Shown here piece after piece: positions 44,839 through 53,161 of a stretch of 64,000 bases of DNA (positions are counted from its first letter, which is position 1; each line of letters begins with the position of its first letter). Below the pieces are notes generated by a model. That model was not told the origin of the DNA. It made no database searches and was given only the letters and a program-made list of their open reading frames with translations. The stretch covers positions 1,827,001 to 1,891,000 of the forward strand of contig NZ_CP015405.2 of NCBI RefSeq assembly GCF_001689125.2, written 5' to 3'. Both the position numbers and the translations under genes were made by a program. Source of the stretch: Blautia pseudococcoides (GTDB lineage Bacteria; Bacillota; Clostridia; Lachnospirales; Lachnospiraceae).

Positions 44839-44862
44839 ATCAAGGCAGAAGCCACCATGGTA

Positions 44863-45984
44863 TTAAACTGAGGGAAGTTCAACGATAAACACAGTGTTTC
44901 CGTTACTGCTTTCAGCCTTTATCTCCCCACCGTGCTTTACAACAATATCTTTAGCGATGGCAAGACCTAGTCCGGAGCCGCCGGTTGTGCTTGATCTTGA
45001 GCTGTCCAGACGATAAAATTTGTCAAAGATCACCTGAAGCTTGTCTTCCGGAATGTTACCTTTATTTTCAAATTTGACAACAGACTTTCCGGGAAGCTCC
45101 TGGGCTGAAATTTTTATGACACTGCTTCCTGCACTATATGCTATAGCGTTTTTCAAAATATTATTAAATACCCTTGCCAGCTTTTCAGAATCACCGTACA
45201 ATACCATATTTTCGGAGATATTGTTTTCAATGTGCTTCCCACATGAATTTAGCTGTGGATACAGCTCATCTGAAATCTGTACCATCATATAGTAAAGATC
45301 AATAATTGTCTTTTTTAGAGGAACGGATTCCGAATTACTACGTGCAATCTCAAAAAATTCATCGATCAAAGTTTCAAGTCGATTCGCCTTCTCCCATGCG
45401 ATATGGATGTATTTTAATTTCTTCATATCAGCCATATCCGGGTTTTCATCCAAAAGGCTAAGATATCCTATAACTGAGGTGAGCGGAGTTTTTATGTCAT
45501 GAGCCAGATATACAATAAGATCATTCTTTTTCTGCTCGGCTCTCTGTGTCTCAAACGCTCGAGTTTTAAGTGTCTGCCTGACATGGTTCAATTTATGTTC
45601 AATAATTTCCAGTTCAAGAGATAACGATATTTCTCCATCCTCATCCATGAGCTGGTCGATCCCGTTTACAACTTCATCAAAGTAACTTTTATATGACTTC
45701 AGCAGCATCTGAAATAGCACAAACATAAAGGTGATGATTGTTACCGCAAGAATAAACTGCATGTTATTTCCTACTACTTTGAAATAAAGTATATCAGCCT
45801 CAGTATCACTTATGTGAAGAATGCGTGCAATGACAGCTGCTATTATATCAGCCAAATGTCCCTGGCTGAGTAAACGCAGGAGGAGTACTGTCAGGACAGC
45901 ACCAATTGTGATACATAATCCTTTGCCAAATGTGATGCGGCTAAGCTTTGAATAGTTGTAATCTTTTTTTTTAAATTTATTCAA
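44863..45984 (-). CDS. VanS-like sensor histidine kinase
   Basis: A 373-residue kinase with two membrane segments (near residues 20-40 and 75-95), a HAMP-like linker, H box LIVYLAHDIKTPLTSVIGYLSLL, N box RVFNNILKNAIAYS, and G boxes SSTTGGSGLGLAIAKDIV. The H box is of the VanS kind. A TTG at 45984, overlapping the response-regulator stop codon, is the likely start; longer frames overlap the regulator gene too far. Partner of the adjacent VanR-like regulator. It senses an unknown envelope signal. Confidence 0.9.
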   Translation of the reverse strand: MNKFKKKDYNYSKLSRITFGKGLCITIGAVLTVLLLRLLSQGHLADIIAAVIARILHISDTEADILYFKVVGNNMQFILAVTIITFMFVLFQMLLKSYKSYFDEVVNGIDQLMDEDGEISLSLELEIIEHKLNHVRQTLKTRAFETQRAEQKKNDLIVYLAHDIKTPLTSVIGYLSLLDENPDMADMKKLKYIHIAWEKANRLETLIDEFFEIARSNSESVPLKKTIIDLYYMMVQISDELYPQLNSCGKHIENNISENMVLYGDSEKLARVFNNILKNAIAYSAGSSVIKISAQELPGKSVVKFENKGNIPEDKLQVIFDKFYRLDSSRSSTTGGSGLGLAIAKDIVVKHGGEIKAESSNGNTVFIVELPSV

Positions 45985-46678
45985 TTTTGTATCCGATCCC
46001 CCAGACAGTTTTGATATATTTGGGTCTTTCACCGGTATCCCCCATTTTTTCTCGTAAGTGGCGAATGTGTACGGTAAGGGTATTGTTACTCTTGGTATAG
46101 TATTCGCCTTGCCAGACTTCATGAAATAAATCCTCGGCACTGACTACGCTGCCTTTGCGTTCCAGAAGAATACGAAGGATTGAAAACTCCGTTGGCGTTA
46201 GCAATAGGCTGTTTCCATCCATCGTACATTCATATGTCTTAATATTCATAGTCAATCCCGCATACTCAAAGATTGTTTCTGTTACATGGGGAGCAGAGAT
46301 TGTATTATATTTTTTGTATCGGCGAAGCTGCGCCTTTACTCTGGCGATCAGCTCAAGCGGTCGAAAAGGTTTTGTAATATAATCATCTGCCCCTAGTGTC
46401 AGACCGGTAATTTTATCTGTTTCTGAATCTTTTGCCGTAAGCATGATCACAGGACAAGCATATCCCTTATCTCTCACCATTTGGCATATTGAAAGACCAC
46501 TGATATCCGGAAGCATAATGTCCAATATAACAAGGTCAAACTCCATATTTTCCATATAGTCAAGCGCTTCTGCACCTGAGTAGAATTTATACACATCCAG
46601 ATTTTCATTTTGAAGATAGGCTTCAATTAAATCAGCAATTTCTTTCTCATCATCAACCACAAGAATTTTCTCGGTCAA
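45977..46678 (-). CDS. VanR-like OmpR-family response regulator
   Basis: A 233-residue regulator. Receiver domain: acidic pocket VVDDEKE, phospho-acceptor VILDIMLPD (Asp near 53), Lys in YITKPFRP. OmpR winged helix: LTPTEFSILRILLERKGSVV, LTVHIRHLREKMGD, IKTVWGIGYKIE. First gene of the operon with the kinase, which starts inside its last codons. It likely controls the hybrid transporter operon downstream, given the shared TCTTAGGA motif. Confidence 0.94.
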   Translation of the reverse strand: MTEKILVVDDEKEIADLIEAYLQNENLDVYKFYSGAEALDYMENMEFDLVILDIMLPDISGLSICQMVRDKGYACPVIMLTAKDSETDKITGLTLGADDYITKPFRPLELIARVKAQLRRYKKYNTISAPHVTETIFEYAGLTMNIKTYECTMDGNSLLLTPTEFSILRILLERKGSVVSAEDLFHEVWQGEYYTKSNNTLTVHIRHLREKMGDTGERPKYIKTVWGIGYKIE

Positions 46679-46750
46679 AACATAATACTCCTTTCTGTTC
46701 TAAATTTTATATAGTATACCAAATTTACTGTTTCGATTTATTCATTTGTG

Positions 46751-46779
46751 ATTATAAAATCATTAATTTTTTCCTAAGA
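46751..46779 (-). promoter_or_regulatory. promoter of the VanRS-like genes with TCTTAGGA site
   Basis: On the minus strand a TATAAT -10 box (46751-46756) lies 15 bases downstream of TCTTAGGA (46772-46779), which occupies the -35 position. This suits activation by an OmpR-family regulator and implies autoregulation. Confidence 0.5.
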
Positions 46780-46842
46780 TATTTGGTAATCCATCTTTTC
46801 CGGCTTACTAATTGTTTCGACAACAATACTTGGAATTGGGGC

Positions 46843-46887
46843 TGCATCTAAAAGATGCAAAAACGCGTGCCATCAGACACGCGTTTT
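46843..46887. terminator. double hairpin, probable terminator of the lantibiotic-immunity operon
   Basis: Two stems follow each other: TGCATCT/AGATGCA at 46843-46859 and AAAACGCGTG/CACGCGTTTT at 46860-46887. On the minus strand the second ends in TTTTT, about 50 bases past the stop codon of the small protein gene. Confidence 0.65.
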
Positions 46888-46934
46888 ATAAACTATATCT
46901 ATATTGTTCTAGTGACATAATGAGCGGTAATCTG

Positions 46935-47087
46935 TTAATTCAAACCAAGTTGATTAGCCCATTCCTCTATCTGTTTCGTCATTCCTTTAGACGGAGTATC
47001 GCTGAATTTCTTTTCGGTGTAACAGTGCAGCATACCAAAGAGAAACAAAAGCACTATCAAAATAATCAGTTTTTTAATCTTTTTCAT
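46935..47087 (-). CDS. 50-residue membrane-anchored or secreted small protein
   Basis: A short gene directly after the LanG-like permease. The protein begins KKIKKLIILIVLLFLFGML, a signal or membrane anchor, and continues with a charged 30-residue part ending IEEWANQLGLN. AGGGA lies 9 bases before the ATG at 47087, and the gap to the permease stop codon is only 10 bases. The LHC after the hydrophobic run is not a good lipobox. Lantibiotic producers often encode a small immunity protein beside LanFEG, so an immunity or accessory role is possible. Confidence 0.6.
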   Translation of the reverse strand: MKKIKKLIILIVLLFLFGMLHCYTEKKFSDTPSKGMTKQIEEWANQLGLN

Positions 47088-47097
47088 TTTACAATCC

Positions 47098-47874
47098 CTA
47101 TTCAGATTTGTGGCTATGCTTCAGCCCTTTCAGTAGGAGAACGGATATGCCGCCACATAACAGCAGAATTATGATACTTGTTGCACGCTTCCCCGCAGTG
47201 GTGATATGGTAACCGGAAAGGTTGAATATGGCGTTGATAGGATATAAGTACAATAGTTCACTTGACATACCTGCAAACAAGCCGGCACAGGAATATATTT
47301 CCGTAAACACCAATGCAAGCCAATATCCCTTTTTCATTCGCGCTACAAATGCAATAATCGGGGAAACTGCCAGAAACACCCCTATGCCGTCTCCTAAATA
47401 TTCTTTCAGGCACTTCAACACCATTGCCGCTGACAAATCAGAGAAATGCAGTACCGCTTCGGTCAAAAATGTAATGGAAAAGAGCATCAGGTAAATAAAA
47501 ACGCTGAACATGAAAGCCATTATCATTTTAGCAGTAGTCAATTTTACCTCGTTTACCGGGAGCACACGCAGGGATTTAAGGGTATCATCTTCTTCCTCTC
47601 GGCAGATCATATAGCTCCCCAAAAGGGCAATGACCGCAGGCAAGACAAAGAATGTTGCCAATGGCTGTGCTTCATCCATATACCAACCCACGTTGTCAAT
47701 GTACCGGGAACCCTCATGCACAATCTTTAGGCCATACTGCACATCCGGGCCATCATGTATGCCTTGCCCCTCCACAAAAACAATAACCGCTATCATAACC
47801 GTTGCAAAAACAGTAATCCATACAATACTTGAACGGCGGAGCTTCTTATATTCCGCCCAAAGTAAAGTTCGCAT
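47098..47874 (-). CDS. lantibiotic-immunity ABC permease, LanG/MutG-like
   Basis: A 258-residue ABC-2 permease with six membrane segments. EYKKLRRSSIVWITVF at the start, CREEEDDTLKSLRVLPVNEVKLTTAKM in the first loop and SPIIAFVARMKKGYWLALVFTEI match LanG proteins, which with LanE and LanF expel lantibiotics from the membrane. No lantibiotic biosynthesis gene is in the window, so this is probably a resistance system against foreign peptides. Confidence 0.88.
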   Translation of the reverse strand: MRTLLWAEYKKLRRSSIVWITVFATVMIAVIVFVEGQGIHDGPDVQYGLKIVHEGSRYIDNVGWYMDEAQPLATFFVLPAVIALLGSYMICREEEDDTLKSLRVLPVNEVKLTTAKMIMAFMFSVFIYLMLFSITFLTEAVLHFSDLSAAMVLKCLKEYLGDGIGVFLAVSPIIAFVARMKKGYWLALVFTEIYSCAGLFAGMSSELLYLYPINAIFNLSGYHITTAGKRATSIIILLLCGGISVLLLKGLKHSHKSE

Positions 47875-47883
47875 AGTTTCACC

Positions 47884-48627
47884 TCACTTTTCTTTGAGTG
47901 CTATCTTCGCAAGTAAAACAGCAGTAATACCCCAAATGCAAATGCAAAGAAACGCCATAGGAATGTTGATTGTCTGTGAAAAGGCAATGCCGGGAATATC
48001 TTTGTTCCGCATTAAGATTACAGCCATGCTTGTCAGAGGAAGCAGATACATATTGATTGACATAAAGATGAAACCGCAAAAGGCATAGACCAATGTTATA
48101 CAAACGGGGAGAATGTAGCCTTTTCTTGATACGGCGATCGCCAAAACCGGCAGCATTGCCAAAGCGGTGAGTACACCAATCTCCAAGCATCGTTCCATCA
48201 AATACAGAACGCTTTCCCATTCAAACGCGACATATCCGGGGAGTACGCTGAACAGGATAGTTGCGATTGCAGTAAACAGCATAAAACCCACAGAGTATAT
48301 GAGCATTACTGAAAATTTGCTGAAAAAATACTCTAATTTTCCCACAGGCACAATCCAAAGCTGTTTCAATAAATCACTCTGTTTTTCTTCGTGGATAAGC
48401 ATGGTGCAAAATATTCCCAAAATGACCGGAAGGATAATAAAAAGCGTATATCCAAACGCAGACCATTTGTAAAATTCAATCGGTTCAACACCTGTATCTC
48501 CACGGTAGTTGAATAGCAGAAAAGCCATAAAAGGCATAATAAGAGAGGCCAAAAGCATGAGCCAGACCATTTTCCTGCGGCGCAGCTTTAAAACTTCCGT
48601 TTCAATCAGTTTAAGCAATGCCCTCAC
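47884..48627 (-). CDS. lantibiotic-immunity ABC permease, LanE/MutE-like
   Basis: A 247-residue ABC-2 permease, six segments. LIETEVLKLRRRKMVWLMLLA at the start and MLIHEEKQSDLLKQLWIVPVGKLEYFFSKF in the loop are characteristic of LanE. Its start overlaps the end of the ATPase gene by 17 bases, and the LanG-like gene follows after 9 bases. Confidence 0.88.
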   Translation of the reverse strand: MRALLKLIETEVLKLRRRKMVWLMLLASLIMPFMAFLLFNYRGDTGVEPIEFYKWSAFGYTLFIILPVILGIFCTMLIHEEKQSDLLKQLWIVPVGKLEYFFSKFSVMLIYSVGFMLFTAIATILFSVLPGYVAFEWESVLYLMERCLEIGVLTALAMLPVLAIAVSRKGYILPVCITLVYAFCGFIFMSINMYLLPLTSMAVILMRNKDIPGIAFSQTINIPMAFLCICIWGITAVLLAKIALKEK

Positions 48628-49534
48628 CCCCTGTAATCCTCTTGAAGTAGTCCTCTAAGGTGTCATTGCAGAGCTGTGAGCTGACAACGGCCACATCCTG
48701 CACCACGAGGGCCTTATTGATAGCCGCCATATCCAGCGTAGTATCATAAAGCCGAAGCGTCTGTTCATCCTGCACAGAATATTCTTTTACATGAAACCCC
48801 CGTTCCAAAATCAGCAACGCTTTAGGTACATCAGAAACATTCAGCAGGATATATTTCCTGTTCTTCTTTTCCAATTCTTCCATACTGCTTTCTTCCAGCA
48901 AAACGCCGTGGTCGATAATACCGATATCGTCTGCCAGCAGCGCAATTTCTGAAAGAATATGGCTGGAAATCAGGATGGTCTTTCCGTGCATGGCACTTAA
49001 ATTCTTAATAAAGTCCCGCATCTCTGCAATGCCGATAGGATCAAGGCCGTTAGTCGGTTCATCCAAGATCAACAGCTCCGGGTCATGCAAAATGGCGTTG
49101 GCAATGCCAAGCCGCTGCTTCATGCCAAGGGAATATTTGCTGAACAGTTTTTTGCCTTTATAGGGCAGGCCGACAACTTCCAGCGCACTCTTTACCGCAT
49201 CAGGGGCCGCTGTGCCGCGCAGCTTTGCAAAAATCTCCAAATTCTCCGTCCCGGTCAGGTTGGGATAAAACCCCGGCGTTTCGATGATGGCACCGATACG
49301 GGGATATATCCGCTTCTCATTTCCCTTGATATTCCTACCGAACACATCCACTTCGCCAGATGTAATAGTAGCCAAGCCCAAAATCATTCTCATGATCGTA
49401 GTTTTCCCGGCTCCATTGCGTCCAAGCAGGCCAAAAATACGGCCCTTTTTAACATGAAGATCAACCGCATTGACCGCCGTTTGTTCCCCATAGATTTTTG
49501 TCAGGCGTTTTGTTTCAATTACCAAATCATCCAT
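48611..49534 (-). CDS. lantibiotic-immunity ABC ATPase, LanF-like
   Basis: A 307-residue ATPase. Walker A GRNGAGKTT, signature YSLGMKQRLGIANAIL, Walker B LLILDEPTNGLDP, switch ISSHILSEI. LanF proteins carry a variant Q loop with Glu; here the region reads GAIIETPGFYPNLTG, which fits. The ATG at 49534 with GAGGAAA is the start. First gene of an operon with LanE, LanG and the small protein. Confidence 0.92.
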   Translation of the reverse strand: MDDLVIETKRLTKIYGEQTAVNAVDLHVKKGRIFGLLGRNGAGKTTIMRMILGLATITSGEVDVFGRNIKGNEKRIYPRIGAIIETPGFYPNLTGTENLEIFAKLRGTAAPDAVKSALEVVGLPYKGKKLFSKYSLGMKQRLGIANAILHDPELLILDEPTNGLDPIGIAEMRDFIKNLSAMHGKTILISSHILSEIALLADDIGIIDHGVLLEESSMEELEKKNRKYILLNVSDVPKALLILERGFHVKEYSVQDEQTLRLYDTTLDMAAINKALVVQDVAVVSSQLCNDTLEDYFKRITGGEGIA

Positions 49535-49611
49535 ATAAGGTTTCCTCACTTTCCATTGGTTTGTTTCGTCGGTAAGCCAGCCATTGCGGAACCTAAGCCA
49601 GCCACAATTAA

Positions 49612-49653
49612 AGTATAATCCTTAAACCTTGCCATAACCTTGCCGTAACCTTG
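49612..49653 (-). promoter_or_regulatory. promoter of the LanFEG operon with three 11-bp direct repeats
   Basis: On the minus strand CAAGGTT is repeated three times at exactly 11-bp steps (plus-strand AACCTTG at 49625, 49636, 49647), ending just upstream of a TATACT -10 box (49612-49617). Direct repeats with one helical turn spacing beside the -10 box are typical OmpR/PhoB-family activator sites. The response regulator at 50618-51319 is the probable ligand. Confidence 0.65.
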
Positions 49654-49677
49654 TTTTTATCTTACTTTTAACACAGG

Positions 49678-49704
49678 AAAAGCCCTGCATTTTTACAGGG
49701 CTTT
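49678..49704 (-). terminator. terminator of the two-component genes
   Basis: AAAAGCCCTG (49678-49687) and CAGGGCTTT (49696-49704) form a stem overlapping the histidine-kinase stop codon; the minus strand continues with TTTT. Confidence 0.7.
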
Positions 49705-50616
49705 CGGAAGTGTTATTGTAAACTCAGCTCCAGAGCCGGGAGTGCTGGCAACGGTAATTTTTCCTTTATGGGCGCTGACGAGCTCCTTGACAATGGACAG
49801 GCCCAGACCATTTCCCCTAACGGAACGCGAATGGTCGGCTTGATACATTCTTTTAAAAATATGCGGGAGATCGACAGATGAAATGCCAATCCCATTGTCC
49901 TTGACTGTAATAACGGCATAGTCTTGATTTTCTAAAATAGACAATATTATTTGATTGCCTTTGCTATGCACGATCACATTTTGTAGCAGGTTATTCAGAA
50001 TACGGGTATAAGCGTTGGGGTCTATACGGATAGAATACTCTGTTTCAGGTATTTCTATCTCATATTCAAAGTTGCTGTTTTCTAAAACAGCAACCCAATC
50101 AGCCATAATGTTGCGGGACAGTTCATTGAGATCAAAATATTCAAAATGAAAAAGCTGTTCCCCGGCATCCAGCTTCACCCATTCAAACAGGCTTTCCACA
50201 AAATGCTTTAGGTGCTGGGACTTATCAAAAGCAACATGGAGATATTCTTCTCTTTCCTCACCTGAAACAATACCGCTTTCAATCGCCTCCAAATATCCCA
50301 CTAAGGAAGCCAGCGGCGTTTTTACATCATGGGAAAGGCTTGTCATAAGCCGTTTATATGCCTGATCTGCCTGCCGCTGCCCAATAAGCCGGGCCTGATT
50401 ACTGATAGCAATTTGATTGATGTCATAGCAGATCAGCTTTGTCATATCACTTTCCCTAGCCAAAACGCGGCGGTTGAGGTTGCCCTGCTTCATATCTTCC
50501 AGTGCGTCCTTTATTAACGAAAACTGTCCGTGGACATGGCCTAATTTTGAAAGCAGTAATATGATGATAAGCAGGGCAATCACCAACGCTATAAGAAGAT
50601 AAATATTTACTCCCAT
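49693..50616 (-). CDS. sensor histidine kinase of the LanFEG module
   Basis: A 307-residue kinase with a single N-terminal membrane segment (residues 5-23) and no extracellular sensor domain, the intramembrane-sensing layout common beside bacteriocin-resistance transporters. HAMP-like linker, H box LMTSLSHDVKTPLASLVGYLEAI, N box RILNNLLQNVIVHS, G boxes DNGIGIS and RGNGLGLSIVKELV. The start ATG at 50616 follows AAGGAGG, next to the regulator stop codon. Confidence 0.92.
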   Translation of the reverse strand: MGVNIYLLIALVIALLIIILLLSKLGHVHGQFSLIKDALEDMKQGNLNRRVLARESDMTKLICYDINQIAISNQARLIGQRQADQAYKRLMTSLSHDVKTPLASLVGYLEAIESGIVSGEEREEYLHVAFDKSQHLKHFVESLFEWVKLDAGEQLFHFEYFDLNELSRNIMADWVAVLENSNFEYEIEIPETEYSIRIDPNAYTRILNNLLQNVIVHSKGNQIILSILENQDYAVITVKDNGIGISSVDLPHIFKRMYQADHSRSVRGNGLGLSIVKELVSAHKGKITVASTPGSGAEFTITLPKAL

Positions 50617-50617
50617 A

Positions 50618-51319
50618 TCACGCCTCCTTGTTGAAACGGTAACCCACACCCCGGACGGTCAAAATATAAAACGGATGGTCCGGGTCTGGCTCAACCTTTT
50701 TCCGCAGTTTACTGATAAAGGACATAATGTTGTTATCATCGAAAGCATATTCCTCTGCCCATACCTGCGTGTAAATCTGCTTTTTTGTGAATACGCGCCC
50801 CTTGTTGGAGGCCAAAAAGTACAGCAGATCAAATTCCTTACCCGTGAGATCAACGGGTACGGCATTGATAGAAACAATACGGTTTTCCTTATCAATCACC
50901 ATATCCTTTAATGTCAAGATGTCTGGATTTTTTGTAGAAGTGGGATTTAAGGTGGTAAACCGGCGTATGAGGGAGTTGACACGGGCCATCAACTCATTAA
51001 GGCTAAATGGCTTTGTCAAGTAATCGTCAGCTCCCAACCGCAGCCCGGAAACCTTATCTTCTTCATCACTTTTTGCCGTGAGCATAAGCACCGGGACATT
51101 GCTTGTTTCCCGGATTTTTCGTAACACTTGAAATCCATCTATATCAGACATCATTACATCTAAAATGACAAGGGAACAGTTACTTCTATCTTCATTTGCC
51201 AGACGCAATCCCTCCACACCACCGTGAGCCACCAGCGCAGATAGATTTTCCTGTTCCACACATTTTTTCATCAAAGAACAAAGTTCTTTATCATCATCTA
51301 TAATCAAAACACGATTCAT
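50618..51319 (-). CDS. OmpR-family response regulator of the LanFEG module
   Basis: A 233-residue regulator. Receiver: IIDDDKE, VILDVMMSDIDG (phospho-Asp), YLTKPFSL. Winged helix: LTGKEFDLLYFLASNKGRVF, NNIMSFISKLRKKVEPD, VRGVGYRFN. With the kinase downstream it likely activates the LanFEG operon through the 11-bp repeats at 49625-49653. Confidence 0.94.
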   Translation of the reverse strand: MNRVLIIDDDKELCSLMKKCVEQENLSALVAHGGVEGLRLANEDRSNCSLVILDVMMSDIDGFQVLRKIRETSNVPVLMLTAKSDEEDKVSGLRLGADDYLTKPFSLNELMARVNSLIRRFTTLNPTSTKNPDILTLKDMVIDKENRIVSINAVPVDLTGKEFDLLYFLASNKGRVFTKKQIYTQVWAEEYAFDDNNIMSFISKLRKKVEPDPDHPFYILTVRGVGYRFNKEA

Positions 51320-51394
51320 GTTTTAGCTCCTGTTCATTCGTCCATCATCGGGCTTGTTAATGTTCTTCTCATATGTGTTACCTCACTGTCTATA

Positions 51395-51676
51395 TCATGT
51401 ATTTAAACTGTTTTCGTCAAGCAGGAAATTACGAAGGCCCATGGTAGTAAAGTCTTCTTCATTTCTTCTGACCTTGATATTATCCGACACAATAATGATT
51501 TTGCCAGTGCTATAATGCTCCACAAGACCGACATCCACCTTATATCCCCGGATCCGCAGCTCATTATAGATGATATTCTCCATGATATGCGTAATTTCAA
51601 CCTGCCTGAAATTCAAGCGTGCATTCCGAAGCCCAATGTCTTCAAAGTCCTCTCCTACAATTCTTGTTTCAAAAAA
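51395..51676 (-). pseudogene. C-terminal remnant of an AAA ATPase with DUF4143
   Basis: The frame reads IVGEDFEDIGLRNARLNFRQ, HIMENIIYNELRIRGYKVDVG, then jumps to KIIIVSDNIKVRRNEEDF and TTMGLRNFLLDENSL. This is the C-terminal domain of the large ATPase family with DUF4143, lacking about 50 residues in the middle (usually the nuclease-like EVDFV segment) and the whole ATPase part. It overlaps the 3' end of the ABC permease gene in another frame, suggesting a deletion fused the two loci. Confidence 0.7.
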
Positions 51677-52302
51677 ATCTGATAACTTATCTGATACATT
51701 CCATAACCCCAAACCAACGCGATAAGCGGGGAACAGCATAAAAGGATAAACACCATCTGATCCGTCAGTTCCACGCCCAGTATTACAAGCAGCTTATATG
51801 CCCCAAAACAAATTGCTGCCGGAATGAGGAACGATACCAAAAGCAAAACGCGCCCTTTTTCGGCTCCAAATTTAAACACCAGCGGGATTGACATACTTCC
51901 AAAAATGAGGGAGATCACCGTTGCCGCTAAGGTTAAAAACAGCAGTTCCACAATAGCGGCAGGGCTGAATGTAATTTTGCCTGCTATGCCTCCGCCGACC
52001 AATCCTACAGCCAAGCCGAATACACTTCCAATCGCACAAAAGATTGCTAGTACAATAAACTTTCCAATCACTAAATCTTTTTTTGAAATGGGCATTATCA
52101 TAGCATATCGCGCCCATTTGGAGTTATCGTCAAAAGAAAAAGTGGTTACGATCATCATACTGCATAAGATGCCGCAGATGAAAATATATGCTCCCACACC
52201 AGAGGTAGGAATAAAAGCCACAGCAAACACCGCAAGTATAAACAGCATAGATTTTGTATTGTGTCCGATATTATATAAATCTTTCAATATAAGGCTTTTC
52301 AT
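51655..52302 (-). CDS. ABC-2 type permease of a GntR-regulated transporter
   Basis: A 215-residue membrane protein with six segments: SLILKDLYNIGHNTKSMLF at the start, TFSFDDNSKWARYAMIMPISKKDLV in the first loop. This matches ABC-2 permeases (DUF3169/YtrC-like) in GntR-ABC operons. Its last codons lie over the ATPase remnant, so the natural C-terminus may have been altered. It overlaps the ATPase gene by 4 bases. Confidence 0.85.
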   Translation of the reverse strand: MKSLILKDLYNIGHNTKSMLFILAVFAVAFIPTSGVGAYIFICGILCSMMIVTTFSFDDNSKWARYAMIMPISKKDLVIGKFIVLAIFCAIGSVFGLAVGLVGGGIAGKITFSPAAIVELLFLTLAATVISLIFGSMSIPLVFKFGAEKGRVLLLVSFLIPAAICFGAYKLLVILGVELTDQMVFILLCCSPLIALVWGYGMYQISYQIFLKQEL

Positions 52303-53159
52303 TTCGCCCGCTCTCCTTTCACATACAGCAGCAGAATATCGTCAATCGTAGCATCATCAACGACAGCCGCTTTATATTTTTTCCTGGCCTTTTCTTTATC
52401 AGCCACCAGCACATTCCACTGGTAATCGTCTTTGCGGTAAGCGAGGATCTCCGATTTATCAATCTGATCAAAAACGGCTGCACCGCAGCGGATGATTCCA
52501 TATTTGTAGCGCAGTTCATCCTTTGTCTTGCAAAACAGGACTTTTCCCTGATGAATAAAGGTAATATAGTCGGCAACCTTTTCTAAATCCGTGGTGATAT
52601 GGGAGGACATCAGGATGGAATGGTTTTCATCCTGCACAAAATCCAAAAAGACCTCAAGGATATCGTCCCGCATAACCGGGTCCAGACCACTGGTTGCCTC
52701 ATCCAAAATCAACAGCTTGGGTTTATGAGAAAGCGCCACAGCGATACATAATTTCATTTTCATGCCTTTGGAAAGTGTTTTGATCTCTTTATCCAACGGA
52801 AGCCCGAAACGCTTCAGATAATCCCGGTACAGGTACTCATCCCATTGTTTGTAGGCTTTTTCTGAAATCTTACCCACTTTCGCAGGCGTCAATGTTTCAT
52901 AAAAATTGACGCCATCGAATACAACGCCGATATCCTCCTTCAGCTGTTTTGATGAGGATAATTCCTGCCCCCAAAAAGTAACCGTACCGTCATCTTTCTT
53001 AATCAGATCAAGAATTGCATTGATCGTTGTACTCTTTCCGGCTCCATTCTCACCAATCAGTCCCATAATCGTTCCTTTCGGAAGGTCAAACGAAATATGG
53101 TCCAGCTGAAATCCGGCATACTTTTTCGTTAAATTTTCCACCCGTAAGATCGTATCCAT
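52299..53159 (-). CDS. ABC ATPase of a GntR-regulated transporter (YtrB-like)
   Basis: A 286-residue ATPase. Walker A GENGAGKST, signature LSKGMKMKLCIAVALS, Walker B LLILDEATSGLDP (Ala in place of the usual Pro), switch MSSHITTDLEKVADY. The accessory C-terminal region is short. The ATG at 53159 follows AGGAGGAG and lies 2 bases past the GntR stop codon. Homologues such as YtrB respond to cell-wall antibiotics. Confidence 0.92.
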   Translation of the reverse strand: MDTILRVENLTKKYAGFQLDHISFDLPKGTIMGLIGENGAGKSTTINAILDLIKKDDGTVTFWGQELSSSKQLKEDIGVVFDGVNFYETLTPAKVGKISEKAYKQWDEYLYRDYLKRFGLPLDKEIKTLSKGMKMKLCIAVALSHKPKLLILDEATSGLDPVMRDDILEVFLDFVQDENHSILMSSHITTDLEKVADYITFIHQGKVLFCKTKDELRYKYGIIRCGAAVFDQIDKSEILAYRKDDYQWNVLVADKEKARKKYKAAVVDDATIDDILLLYVKGERAK

Positions 53160-53161
53160 AG

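Noticed and set aside
47098..51319. A lantibiotic biosynthesis cluster
   Set aside because: Only immunity-type transporter and two-component genes are present; no LanM, LanB or LanC gene and no precursor-like peptide with a leader were found, so the module is read as resistance.
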